From the NCBI GenBank assembly GCA_951802425.1, contig OX637795.1, positions 4,134,501 through 4,198,500 of the forward strand: a stretch of 64,000 nucleotides of DNA, written 5' to 3'. The notes under the pieces are model-generated. The model did not search any database, was not told the DNA's origin, and saw nothing but the letters and a program-made list of their open reading frames with translations. Made by a program: the position numbers and the translations under genes. Positions 45,590 through 55,731 of this stretch are shown here, piece after piece. Position 1 is the first letter of the stretch. The number at the start of each line of letters is the position of its first letter. Source of the DNA: Clavaria fumosa. Taxonomy: Eukaryota; Basidiomycota; Agaricomycetes; Agaricales; Clavariaceae.

Positions 45590-46790
45590 ACCCTGCCACT
45601 GCTGCTGCTACTGCCGCCACAACCTGTCGGTGCTGCCACTGCCGCCATTGCTATCGGTTCCGCCACCGCCACCGCTGCTGCTGTCAGTGCCGCTGCCACC
45701 GCTGCTGTCGGTGCTGCCACCGCCGCTGCTGCTGTCAGTGCCGCCGCCGCCCCCGCTGTTGGTGGTGCCGCCACCGCCGCTGCTGTGCCGCCGCCACCAC
45801 TGCTGTTGGTGCCGCTGCTGCTGTCAGTGCTGCTGCCACTGCTGCTGTTGGCGCTGCCGCTGCTGCCGCCGCCATTGCTGTCGGTGCCGCTGCCGCCACT
45901 GCTGCTGTCAGTGCCGCCGCTGCCGCTGCTGCCCCTGCTGGTGGTGCTGCCACCGCCGCCACTGCTGCTGTCAGTGCCGCCGCCGCCGCCGCCACCATTG
46001 CTGTCGGTGCTGCCGCTGCTGTTGGTGCTGTTGGTGCCACCGCCGCCCCCGCTGTTGGTGCTGCCGCCGCCATTGCTGTCGGTGCCGCCGCCGCTGCTGC
46101 TGTTGGCGCTGCCGCCACCACTGCTGTTGGTGCCGCCGCCACTGCTGCTGTCAGTGCTGCCCCCGCCACTGCTGCTGTCAGCGCCACCCCCGCCACTGCT
46201 GCTGTCAGCGCCACCCCTGCCGCTGCTGTCAGTGCTGCCCCCGCCGCTGCTGTCAGTGCCGCCCCCGCTGCTGCTGTCGGTGCCGCCCCTGCCGCTGCTG
46301 TTGGTGCCGCCCCCACCGCTGCTGTCAGTGCCACCCCCACCACTGCTGTCAGTGCCACCCCCACCGCTGCTGTCGGTGCCGCCCCCGCCACTGCTGTCGG
46401 TGCCGCCCCCGCCACTGCTGTCGGTGCTGCCCCCGCCGCTGCTGTCGGTGCCACCCCCGCCGCTGCCCCTGTCGCTGCTGTTGGTGCTGCTGCCGCCACT
46501 GCTGTTGGTGCTGCTGCCGCCACTGCTGTTGGTGCTGCTGCCGCTATTGCTGTCGGTGCCACCGCCGCTGCTGCTGTCAGTGCCGCCATCACCGCTGCTG
46601 CCGCCGCTGCTGTCGGTGCTGCCGCCACCGCTGCCGCTGCCGCCGCCCGCCACCGCTGTTGGCACCGCTGCTGGTCACCGCTGCCACCGTTTTGGTTGCC
46701 GCCACCACTGCTGCTGGTCGCAATCGCCGCCGCCACTTGCTGCTAGTCGCTGCCGCTGCTCGCTGCTGGGTGCTGCCACTGCCCTCAAAC
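45590..46790. repeat. GC-rich trinucleotide tract (CTG/CCG/GTC), element B
   Basis: About 1.2 kb of degenerate CCGCTGCTGTCGGTGCCGCC-like units of 15-24 bp. Long frames (poly-Leu/Pro, poly-Ser/Gly, poly-Ala/Thr) on both strands are composition artefacts. Confidence 0.9.
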
Positions 46791-46900
46791 AGTTCCTCAG
46801 GTTTGGTGGGGAGTGAGTGCGACCAAACGGTGGAGGGTTGGGCAGCGAGAGAGGATGGGGAGGAGAGGGTGTTTTGGACTCAGTGTGGCAACGAGCAAGT

Positions 46901-46967
46901 GTCGGACTTCAAAAAAGTTCAACATGGGATCATGTGATCCCATGTTGAAATTTCTTTGAAGTCCGAT
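46901..46967. repeat. 67-bp palindrome, copy of 24602-24666
   Basis: GTCGGACTTC...centre ATGGGATCATGTGATCCCAT...GAAGTCCGAT. Shared hairpin links elements A and B beyond their termini. Confidence 0.85.
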
Positions 46968-46984
46968 GCGCCCCCTTGTTCTAC

Positions 46985-47395
46985 CCGTCAGCTGCAACAA
47001 CGACAGACAACAACCACGGCAGTGGTGGCTAGCAGGCATGGCGGCAACGACCAGCAGGCAGCAATGGCGGCAACGATGGCAGCACTTGCAGCGAGGGCGG
47101 CGGCAGCAGCATCCAACAGCAAGCGGCAGTGGCAGCAGCACTGAGCAGCAAGCAGCGGCAGCATATTGCGGCGGGTGGCAGCAACACCCAACAGCGACCA
47201 GCAGTGGCGGGCAGCAGTGGCGGGCGGCTGCAACGGGCAGCAGCAGCGGGCAGCAGCGATGGGTGGCAGCGGCGGGCGGCTGCGACGGGCAGCGGTGGCG
47301 GCAGGTAGCAGCGGTGGCGGTGGGCAGCAGCGGCAGGCAGCGGCGATGGCGGTGGCGGTGGCGGCAGCAGCAACAGTGGTGTTAGCAGCAGAGGT
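46985..47395. repeat. Second GC-rich tract of element B (GGCAGCAGC type)
   Basis: Degenerate GGCAGCAGCGG, GGGCAGCAG and CGGCAGG units. No gene. Confidence 0.8.
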
Positions 47396-47423
47396 ACAAC
47401 TTAAAACTACTTAGGACTACTTA

Positions 47424-48106
47424 TTGCTGTTTTCAGTGCACTTGGCAGACTGCACATAACACACAAATTTACACTAATTTAAAAGATGAATCTGAGGTAA
47501 GGCTTATATGGACAATCTTATAGTATATCATTAGGGCTACACAGCCACATTTTTGCATTGCAAAATATGTTATATTGGGGGAGATATAGGTGAATCTTCA
47601 TTTTTGGTTACACAAACATATGTGATAAGTAACTCAGGAACAAGGCATCTGATAGACATGGTTATGAGAGCAAAAATGGTGTACATTAGGAGGGCTAGGC
47701 AGCCCCATATGTATAAGAAAGGATTAGTGACAAATAAGTACAAATATAGGCATAACAAAATCTGCACCATTTTGTTATGCATATATTTGTACTTATTTGT
47801 CACTAATCCTTTTTTATACATATGGGGCTGCCTAGCCCTCCTAATTTACACCATTTTTTCTCTCATAACCATGTCTATCAGATGCCTTGTTCCTGAGTTA
47901 CTTATCACATATGTTTGTGTAACCAAAAATGAAGATTCACCTATATCTCCCCCAATATAACATATTTTGCAATGCAAAAATGTGGCTGTGTAGCCCTAAT
48001 GATATACTATAAGATTGTCCATATAAGCCTTACCTCAGATTCATCTTTTAAATTAGCGTAAATTTGTGCGTTATGTGCAGTCCGCCAAGTGCGCTGAAAA
48101 CAGCAA
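47424..48106. mobile_element. 683-bp foldback element, TA flanks
   Basis: Arms of about 335 bp starting TTGCTGTTTTCAGTG form an almost perfect inverted repeat around a centre near 47766. TA at 47422-47423 and 48107-48108 fits a Tc1/mariner-type MITE. Mirrored ORFs on both strands come from the inverted arms. Confidence 0.85.
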
Positions 48107-48604
48107 TAATAAAATGCATACTAAGACGAGATTAAGGTGAGTAGTGTGACTTAGGTGACTTAATCAGCTTATTTTGAGAATAAGTGTAACAAGGTTCGCC
48201 TTCACTTTGCTCCGGCCATTTGAAACAGGATTTTGAGGTAGTATGTAAGTATACATTATAGTTTATACTAAAAGTTCATGGAAAGTGTATGACATTAGTT
48301 ATGCTTGTCTCATCAGGTGGTAGGCATACTCTAGCGTCTGAACTGTTACGTATGCGAGATAATGTGGTATACAACTGACCATGTGAGAAAACGGCATGTG
48401 AGCTCAATGCCATCACCATCAACACGATGGAGAAACTGACTGCAGACCCATGTAAGTAAGTGCAAACAGGGTCGGACTAAGACAAAGAAGGCCAAAGAAC
48501 GCAACATAAGCCAAACAGGACCATACGAAAGGCGAGGATCTCTTTAATAATAAGACTAATAAGTCACCCTAAGTGATTTGACGTTTTGCTGATGTTTAGG
48601 AAAA

Positions 48605-48620
48605 GAGGTTTTTCCTGATG
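48605..48620. repeat. CATCAG-type right terminus
   Basis: GAGGTTTTTCCTGATG, the same end as the MITE at 53869-53884. Partner uncertain (32989 proposed). Confidence 0.6.
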
Positions 48621-49179
48621 CACATATTTGTTGTACATATTTCAAAGACATAAGAAATTCGCATCTATTGGCTTCAGGTAGCCACAGGGACCGGATGAGT
48701 GAAAGGTGTCTATGAGGCAGGCGGCGGCGTCGTTGTCGTTTCTGTTCCTGCCGCCTCCGCCGCCGCCTCCACCTGCGCCGCCTCCACCTGCGCTGCCTCC
48801 CACGCCGCCACCGACTGCGCCGCCCTCACCGCCTCTTGGTTCTCCCAAATTGCCCATTGGGCATCACCAACTTGAACATTTGCTATTTCTTCGCCTGGTC
48901 CTGGTATCAATTTGTATTAGGTAAGACCGTTGGCACTCTGCGCTCACCAGTGCCGTCTATAATATTACCGTGTTTATCATATAGAGCATACTGATCCGAT
49001 TTCGGTATTTTTTGTTTGCCATCCGAGGTGCCATGCCACATTGTTGCGGGTGTGTGTCTGCCTCTTTGCGGTTGGGCTGTCTTTCTCTAGGTTGGGCTGT
49101 CTCTTCTCTTTATATGCTAATTCGGTGCGGTTACTCGGTAAGTAAATTGCTGCTGCCCTTCTACGTTCATCCGCTGATT
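48621..49179 (+). other. Host-like sequence with CCGCC-rich segment, not assignable
   Basis: 48716-48835 is rich in CCGCCGCCTCC triplets. Frames on both strands are open over it (Pro-rich on plus; Glu/Ala-rich QVGDAQWAIWENQEAVRAAQ on minus). A plausible intron 49138-49190 (GTAAGT..CAG) follows on the plus strand. No domain recognised. Confidence 0.3.
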
Positions 49180-50598
49180 TTGACGCAGCGGAATGCCGCG
49201 AAATGGTGAACTCGTAAGAGAAAGGAGTTGTATCGTTTCAAGGTTCCTTGAAACCTCAACTACCATATGGAGAGTGTGCGTTTCTCTCCTGCCGCACGTC
49301 CCTTCAAACACAACTTGTAGCCACTATTTCCGATCAAGCCATCTAGGCTCACTGCGGCTGTGGTGTGTGGGTTGACGCGTTGACGAATCGTCATAACTCA
49401 AGGAGAGGATAGTCAAGGGTCGTATGACCCTCGCGAACCTGCGATCCGCTTGTTTGATGCTCCGGTGAAGTACGGGTCCCGGAAGGCCGTGTCTAACCGT
49501 CCATTCGTGCTTGAAGACACTCAACATCGCCCATTTTCGGCGATGACGGCTGCTGCGCTGGCGCTGCACGGTGCTGTACTCCTGCTCCTTTTCCTGTGTT
49601 CTGAACATCATCACTTCTATTTTTCAGCAACGGATAATCCCCCTCTTCGACCTGCAAAATGGGGGAGGTGCATCACTGCGGAAAATTTCCCGGCCATGGT
49701 TGTCAGCAATGCCTTGGATGAAAACTAGGCTCTCGCTGCACCACGCTGGCAAGATTCTGTTCGCGCAGTCCATAAAGCTGCTCAACTCGTGATTGTATGC
49801 CCCTGAATGCCGCCGACAGCGGACCTATCAGTGAATGTCCATGCCAAAGGAATCGATACCGCAACTGCTCCGTATATCAGCGATCTGGGTTGCCTAGCCC
49901 TGTTGCAATGGCATCCAATCCGTTGAGGTGCACTATCAGTCTGTCAGGTCAGAATTTATTTGCTGACATGTCACTCAGCCGTTCTTACACCTTTGTTCTC
50001 GTTCTCTTTATCTTTCTCTCTCCCCTTCAGCTCATCGGTGTTCTGCCCGTACTACGATAGGTTCAGTGGAAGTGCTATCTATGCTCATGGCATCGTACTG
50101 TCTCAGGTGCCACGGACTTGCGTGCCCCGCAAGACTACTATTATGCAGGTTTGAGACTATATCAGCAAGAGGATATGGATGGCCAGATGCTTGTGTCAAC
50201 AAGCACGACGGACACCGACTAGCAGATCCAGAAGGTGACCATGAGCATGTGTGGGTGTGTCAAGTGCTGGAATCTGTGCGGACATTTAGGGCGTGTCGGG
50301 GAGCGCACGCGTGGTCTACTGTATTGCAGGGGCTACGGACACTACAGGCTCTTACTAGCCTGAGTATGTATTACAGCGAAAGAAAAACTGTTTTGAAACA
50401 TCACCGCAGCGGAATCCAATGGCGGCGGACTGCCGTAAATCGGATTAACGGAACTGACGCCATCGGACTTGGAGGAAATCCACCCTTCCCCGAGACTTCC
50501 TTCATCAACATTAGAGACTTCGCTCGGGATTCTCATCCACGATCAGAGGAAACGCCCGCAACCACCACACTTGCCACCATTGACCCTTGCCACATGAG
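49180..50598 (+). pseudogene. Unrecognised multi-exon host-like pseudogene
   Basis: Several coherent protein stretches occur on the plus strand with intron-like gaps ending in polypyrimidine-AG. They are PAIRLFDAPVKYGSRKAVSN and LEDTQHRPFSAMTAAALALH (49430-49570), ATDNPPLRPAKWGRCITAEN onward (49629-49790), VNVHAKGIDTATAPYISDLG (49835-49950) and APQDYYYAGLRLYQQEDMDG to the element at 50599. The last stretch has in-frame TAG, TGA, TGA and TAA codons; earlier ones have TAG and TGA. The content does not look like a transposon protein, and the GC content and intron style match the CFT1-like fragment nearby. I do not recognise the family. Confidence 0.4.
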
Positions 50599-51111
50599 TA
50601 GTGATGTACAGGGCCTGGCTCGGCTCAAAAGCCCGGGCTTGGGCTCGGCTTGACCAGGCTCGGGCTTGGATAATTGGTGAGCTGGGCCCTGATTGAAGGC
50701 TCAGGCCAGGCCTGGGCTGGGCTCAGGCTCAGGCCCGGGCTTTGTGGTGAAAATAAATAAGACAAGTTCCTGATGGTAGAGACACTTTAAAAACTGTAAT
50801 GCCTCAATAATATTAGGTGTGAGTCAATTGTGGCACTTAGTAATGGTGATCCCTGCAGATGAGAAGGTGTATTCACTGGGAATTAGACTAGTCTCTGAGA
50901 TTAAGTCAAGTAGGGACCTGCTGGGGCAGGTTTAGCACATGTCACAAGATGTCACATAAAGCCGCAGCTTCAGGGCTCAGCTCAGGGCTTCTGATGATAT
51001 AAGCCAAGCCCTGAGCCTGACAAAGCTGTCAGTAAGGCCCAGCTCGGCTCAGGCTTCAAGGGCTCAGCATCCCGGGCTTCAGGGCTTTGAGCCGGGCCCT
51101 GTACATCACTA
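50599..51111. mobile_element. hAT-like MITE, 513 bp
   Basis: Starts TAGTGATGTACAGGGCCTGG and ends in the reverse complement CCGGGCCCTGTACATCACTA. An imperfect 8-bp duplication CACATGAG / CACACAAG lies at 50591-50598 and 51112-51119. Both mismatches are transitions. Termini share TAGTG with the elements at 12689 and 55249. GGCTCAGG-type repeats fill both ends. Confidence 0.75.
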
Positions 51112-51114
51112 CAC

Positions 51115-51664
51115 ACAAGGGATTGCCACAGGGGATTGCCACACCAGGATTGCCACAGGGGATTGTTGGAGTTCAACATTGCGCTATCGTAGAGTATAAT
51201 CTTACGTAATAAGTTTGGTATTTTCTCGTACGACGCGTACCGCGTACCCTCAGTCTTCGTACTACGACTGAGGGTATGTGCACAGTATATTCGCTCGTTA
51301 TCACCTACTCACCCATTACATAGATCTCTATCAGGTAGCTAACCAATAATACTTAGTCTTCGTACTACGACTGAGGATCTCTATCAGATCTTCGACAGGG
51401 ATTGCCACACTGGGATTGCCACAGGGGATTGCCACAGGGGATTGCCACACCAGGATTGCCACAGGGGATTGCCACAGGGGATTGCCACACCAGGATTGCC
51501 ACACCAGGATTGCCACAGGGGATTGCCACAGGGGATTGCCACACCAGGATTGCCACACCAGGATTGCCACAGGGGATTGCCACAGGAGATTGCCACAGGG
51601 GATTGCCACACCAGGATTGCCACACAGGGGATTGCCACACCGGGATTGCCACAGGGGATTGCCG
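51115..51664. repeat. 13-bp minisatellite (GATTGCCACAGGG / GATTGCCACACCA)
   Basis: About 23 units of 13 bp, mixing two variants, split into 51115-51163 and 51398-51664 by a solo LTR. All six frames stay open over long stretches because 39 bp equals 13 codons. Confidence 0.93.
51164..51397. mobile_element. Solo LTR, 234 bp, inserted in the minisatellite
   Basis: TGTTGGAGTTCAAC ... CTTCGACA with GGGAT duplicated at 51159-51163 and 51398-51402. The TGTTGGA start fits copia LTRs. It contains two copies of CTTCGTACTACGACTGAGG. Confidence 0.85.
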
Positions 51665-53705
51665 TTTGGACACTTGACTGGTTACCGAGCGACACTGAAT
51701 GGCAGGAAACTAATAAGGCTCTGTCGCTAATCTGTGTATTCTCACCGCTTGGGTCGTATTTCGTACATACGCATGACGCCTCCTCACCGCTCAATATCGC
51801 CATCTGACCTTAAGCGAAGAAGAAGTCGGCACACGTCATGCAGACGCGTCGTACGTCTTTGGCAAGCACGACCAACTTGTAAGGATCCTCCTGCACCATT
51901 TTTCAGCGACATAGCTTTGAGGGAGATATAACGTTGAACCTGGAAGGCCACAAACCAGACACTCTTCACAGCGTCGCCTTTCAAAAGGAGGTTCTTGAGG
52001 GTTTGAAGCGATGTGACATAAACTCCAATGTCAAGGAACGCCACTCCCACGAGACGCTCATCTGAATCAAGAACACGGACAACAGCGGGTAAGCTGTTTT
52101 CAACATTCAAGTTGAATTAATTTACCTTCTGGCCCATGGAAGAGACAAGAAAGCCACTGAAGCCACCGACCGCCGCGACGGGGCCTTTCGGATCGTCACG
52201 GAAGCAGAGTTTCAGCTTGTACCACCGCTTGCATTCCATTGAGGGACCCGGACAACTTCCACTATCTCAAAGATATACGTCTGAACAGAAAGGAATGATG
52301 GACCCTCCAAAACTTGAGAGCCTACGACGTACGCATCCTTTCGCAGCTAAGTCTTCTCCAAGATTGATAGTCGTCCTGACCGCAATAAAATCCTTGCCTC
52401 CAGATTCGGTACTGAAAGTCTCGAGCGTGACACAGGCCAGTGCTGTGACGAATTTATCAGCAAACTCATACCTGCGTGCGATATGATTAAGGACGCGCGC
52501 AGGAGACGAAAACGGGAACAGACTTTCTCATCCACGGTGATCCAAAGGTTCGGTACTATCAGCTCCAGAGTCGAGCAATCACAGAGAGGTTCCGTAAGGT
52601 TTGAAGGCTGGGCAAATTACATGATTATCAGAGTCCAGCGCAAAGCTCGGTAGAGCATACCATCAGGTTCCCATAGCTTGTTGCCATCATCGTCAAACGC
52701 AATAAACGTTGTCTTGAGAGAGGAAGCAGCAACAATCAAGGCTGTACTCGGCTCGAACAAAAGATGCGAGTACGCTCTTTGTGTGGGTATATAGCGGTAG
52801 GGAAGCTCATTGCCCAGCTGCAAATCTGGCATGCACTCCAGTAAGCACGGGCCCTGCCGGAAAAAGTGTGAGGCACGATTGAAGCATGGAAGAGTCACTC
52901 CTAGAAAAATGACCTTGTCAGAGTACAGGAGAAAGTCACCCCTTGACTCCCACAGAGAACACGTCGTGAATGAATGGACAACATTGGGTCCGGAAGGACA
53001 AGGCGTCACCCCGCATTTGTCCGCCACAATGATCCAACTCGGCCGATCTCCAGTGAAGACGTAACCTGAATAGGTGCAGGCGAAGTCACACCGAAATATC
53101 CTCCTCTGTTCCGCCAAAACAGACCTCTCGACCTCTTCCCCTCGTTGTATCTCGAAACATTTCGAGAACATTTTGACGAATCTCGCCAGCAAGGACGCTC
53201 TTGTATTTTCTGGGTGAAATTCTGGACGGCTTACGGGGTGGACCTCATAGATTGCAAGCTGGCCTGAACGCAGGAAGACCTAGGGAAAAGCACATTGATG
53301 ATAATGCGGCTTGAGGTTTCGGGGCTTACCAGGAAATGGGGTCGAGGGGAAGACTGCCCTAATGGTGCCAGGAGAGACTTGTCAACATCCAGCTCCTGCG
53401 GAATTCGCGGCGGATCTTGCGGCAGAGACGGGGTAGGAGGATTGAGAGTACGTTTGATAGAGAAGACGGAGTAAGCGGTAATGTCCACATTTGCCGAGTC
53501 CTTCAGTAAGCCATCGCGGAGCGGAGCAGGAAAGAATCACCTCAAGTACTCCCTGAGCGCGACTTCCGGCACTCAATGCAGCCTGGAGCGTGGTGGTCGT
53601 GATTTGATTCGTACTATTCTTGGAGCCGGAGGCATTGTTTGATGTCTCAAATAGGTCGTTGGTGTCTGTGAAGAAGCAGCCTGTGAGGTAGGAGGGATTG
53701 ATGGA
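51665..53705 (-). pseudogene. CFT1/CPSF160-like (cleavage and polyadenylation factor) gene fragment
   Basis: Minus-strand exons separated by short introns read, in order: GCFFTDTNDLF; SLPQDPPRIPQELDVDKSLL; SSPRPHFLV; SGQLAIYEVHPVSRPEF; VFTGDRPSWIIVADKCGV; NVVHSFTTCSLWESRGDFLL; YSHLLFEPSTALIVAASSLK; FVTALACVTLETFSTESGGK; DFIAVRTTINLGEDLAAKG; TYIFEIVEVVR; KRWYKLKLCFRDDPKGPVAA; DSDERLVGVAFLDIGVYVTS; GDAVKSVWFVAFQ; EDPYKLVVLAKD. The order and motifs fit the middle of fungal CFT1, the large beta-propeller scaffold of the nuclear pre-mRNA 3' end processing complex. The N-terminal and C-terminal thirds are missing: the left end is lost in the minisatellite, the right end stops at a MITE. A frameshift lies near 52250 and a TAA near 51829. 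The gene is essential in yeast, so an intact copy probably exists elsewhere. Confidence 0.75.
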
Positions 53706-53884
53706 CATCAGGAAAAACCTCCCAAGCTAATTTCAATAATTTCCTTAATTAGAGGTAACTAGGTTACCCTCCAATCTAATTAGCCCTAATTAACCCTAAT
53801 TAGCCCTAATTAGCAGTAATTAGATTGGAGGGTAACTTAATTAGCTCTAATTACAAAAATTAGCATGGGAGGTTTTTCCTGATG
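53706..53884. mobile_element. CATCAG-terminus MITE (element C), 179 bp
   Basis: Ends CATCAGGAAAAACCTCCCAAGC and near-exact reverse complement; GA on both sides may be a 2-bp duplication. The interior is a foldback with AATTAG words and GAGGTAACTAGGTTACCCTC. It shares TAATTAGAGGTAA with the subterminal region after 32989. It abuts a splice acceptor of the CFT1-like fragment. Confidence 0.8.
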
Positions 53885-55240
53885 GATAAACAAACTAGGA
53901 TTATTATAATTCTGGGACTGTACCTATTCACCCATTGGCAACCCATTGGCAACATATCCTTCCTCCTTAATTTTCCACATTCCATTTCACCCATGAACTG
54001 TCCTATGGTGTCGTCCTCCCAAAGAATGAGGACAAAAGGGTTGCAGATACTACATAATTGTGTCTTTGGTCAAGGCATGTTCCCATCAGTATCCTTAACC
54101 TTATAATAATTATTTGTCTCTCGGTGCCATCTGGGGTAGATTGTGAAATCCTAGCTCATCCCAACCATTAGCCTCATCATTCCCAAACCTTCCTCTTCAA
54201 CACTCAACTCTGCTTCCAGGTAGTCACACAGCAGATATATTGCAAATAACTCCAACACTCATAATCCATATAATAACTGCCCAGCCCAAAAAAATGTTAC
54301 TCAAGGATCAAGACTTATTATAATCAGTACACCCTTACACAATAAGGTACTGTGAGTCACTGTAGATGTCACGGCAAACTATGAGGTACCATTCTGGACA
54401 ATGGACAAAAATGCAAAAGTTCACATGCATTTCTTATGCACACTTGTACACACTATACACACACCTATGCACAAGTGCATGCATGTGTTTGGAGGTTGTT
54501 TGAATTTAAGTCAAACCTGTACAAACAGACAATTTGACTTTGAATATACAATATATTTAAAGCCTGTAGCACACCTCTAAGCCTATAAATCAGCCAAAGA
54601 AATACATAGTTATTGCAACCATTACCTGAGCCTGAATTGACTTTCAGTATTTAGAACACAATCACAATCTGTACAATGGTTTTGCATATTATTATAATTG
54701 TGTTGCATTGTCTACCACAGCATACTACAATTCTGATGAACACATGACAGATTCTACCAGAGAAAACATTGGGGCAAACAACAGGGGATCATGGTGCTGG
54801 CAGTTGAGAACCTAATTGTAGTTGTTCCTCTTTGATGGCTGCCTCTGACCAGAGATAATGAGGACTTTGAAGGGAATACAATATGGTAGGTTGAGATCAC
54901 TTGCCTCCAGGTCAGACCCAACATTAATTTTGAGAGCCCTTGTTGACTGCTCACATGCTGGCATCCCTCCACCCAGGCATTGTATAAGAAACATGTATTG
55001 TTTTGGCACTGTTCATTGATCACTGACACTCAGCTCAGTTTGTATGTGATGTTCATCTTGACCTGATCTCTACATTTAACAAAATAGATAAATCTATAAT
55101 GGATGAGCATGTTTTTAAAAGTTTAAAAAAATTATAGTTGGAATGGCAAACCATTCTGGATAGCCACATATTGCTAATTTGGGTTAACCTCCTACTGAGC
55201 ACATGATAAAAAAGAACTTTAGGTAGTGATACAATATCAT
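53885..55240. other. No gene recognised
   Basis: AT-rich, stop-rich sequence with no paired repeats found. Some words such as GTGCATGCATGTG and ATGCACACTTGTACACAC (54430-54490) weakly resemble the 10-bp minisatellite. Confidence 0.35.
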
Positions 55241-55248
55241 ATTCTAAC

Positions 55249-55692
55249 TAGTGAATTGCGTGGGTATTGGTACCCGCACAGGTTTTCTTCACAGGTACAG
55301 GTAGGTGCAGGTATGGGTAATGGATTCTGGACCCTTCCAAAACCCGTACCCTTCATAGGGGTACATGGGTAGCCAGTCAGCATGGATCCTATTGTCACAT
55401 GTCCAGATTTGGCTGTCAGCTCAGTCAACTTGGGCATTGATTTGCATTGGCATGTGGAGTAAGTTAGGACAATGATGTTATGGGTGTCACAGTACTGGTT
55501 GAAGTTGAAAGAGATGAGGAGGAGATGGCAGATGGGTGGGACACCATTGTATTTGTGCATAGCATAGTTAGAAGTACAAACCCATACCCATACCCAGCAG
55601 TTTAGTGGACCCATACCCATGGGTAAGGGTACTGTCAGGTGCGGGTAGGGGTACAGTCAAATTTACCTGTGGGTTACCTGTGCCATTCACTA
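55249..55692. mobile_element. hAT-like element, 444 bp, 8-bp target duplication
   Basis: TAGTGAATTGCG ... GCCATTCACTA with ATTCTAAC duplicated exactly at 55241-55248 and 55693-55700. Both ends are rich in GGGTAC/GTACCC words. No coding capacity. Confidence 0.85.
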
Positions 55693-55731
55693 ATTCTAAC
55701 TAACCTCCTTATCCAGCCCATGTTAAAAATT

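Larger units (their letters stand above)
45409..48594. mobile_element. CATCAG-terminus TIR element B, 3186 bp, TT target duplication
   Basis: Ends CATCAGCAAAACGTCAAAT and its reverse complement; TT at 45407-45408 and 48595-48596. No transposase. It contains a CTG/CCG trinucleotide tract, a palindrome shared with element A, a second GC-rich tract and a nested 683-bp foldback. It sits 24 bp inside the CATCAG-type right end at 48605-48620. Confidence 0.82.
32989..48620. mobile_element. Possible giant CATCAG-type element D (15.6 kb), composite
   Basis: Left end CATCAGGGAAAACCTACTTCC and right end (reverse complement) CATCAGGAAAAACCTCTTTT match each other and the MITE at 53706-53884. Both subterminal regions are AT-rich with TTAGAGGTAA- or AATTAGAAATAA-like words. 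The left end cuts the DIRS-like ORF. However, flanking bases are TT on the left and CA on the right, so no 2-bp duplication confirms the pairing. The interior is almost entirely other repeats. Confidence 0.4.

Noticed and set aside
45547..46937. ORFs of 333-435 codons in element B
   Set aside because: Composition artefacts of CTG/CCG triplets, mutually overlapping on both strands.
47553..47960. Two near-identical ORFs on opposite strands
   Set aside because: They are the two arms of the 683-bp foldback read inward; no independent support.
50521..50610. Similarity of DPCHMSS to DPCHISS in the HMG-like gene (about 5490)
   Set aside because: The matching bases run into the hAT-like MITE end; only a few codons agree, so chance is likely.
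51331..51807. CRISPR-like array at the GATTGCCACA repeats
   Set aside because: Units are contiguous 13-bp repeats without spacers, and the sequence is eukaryotic.
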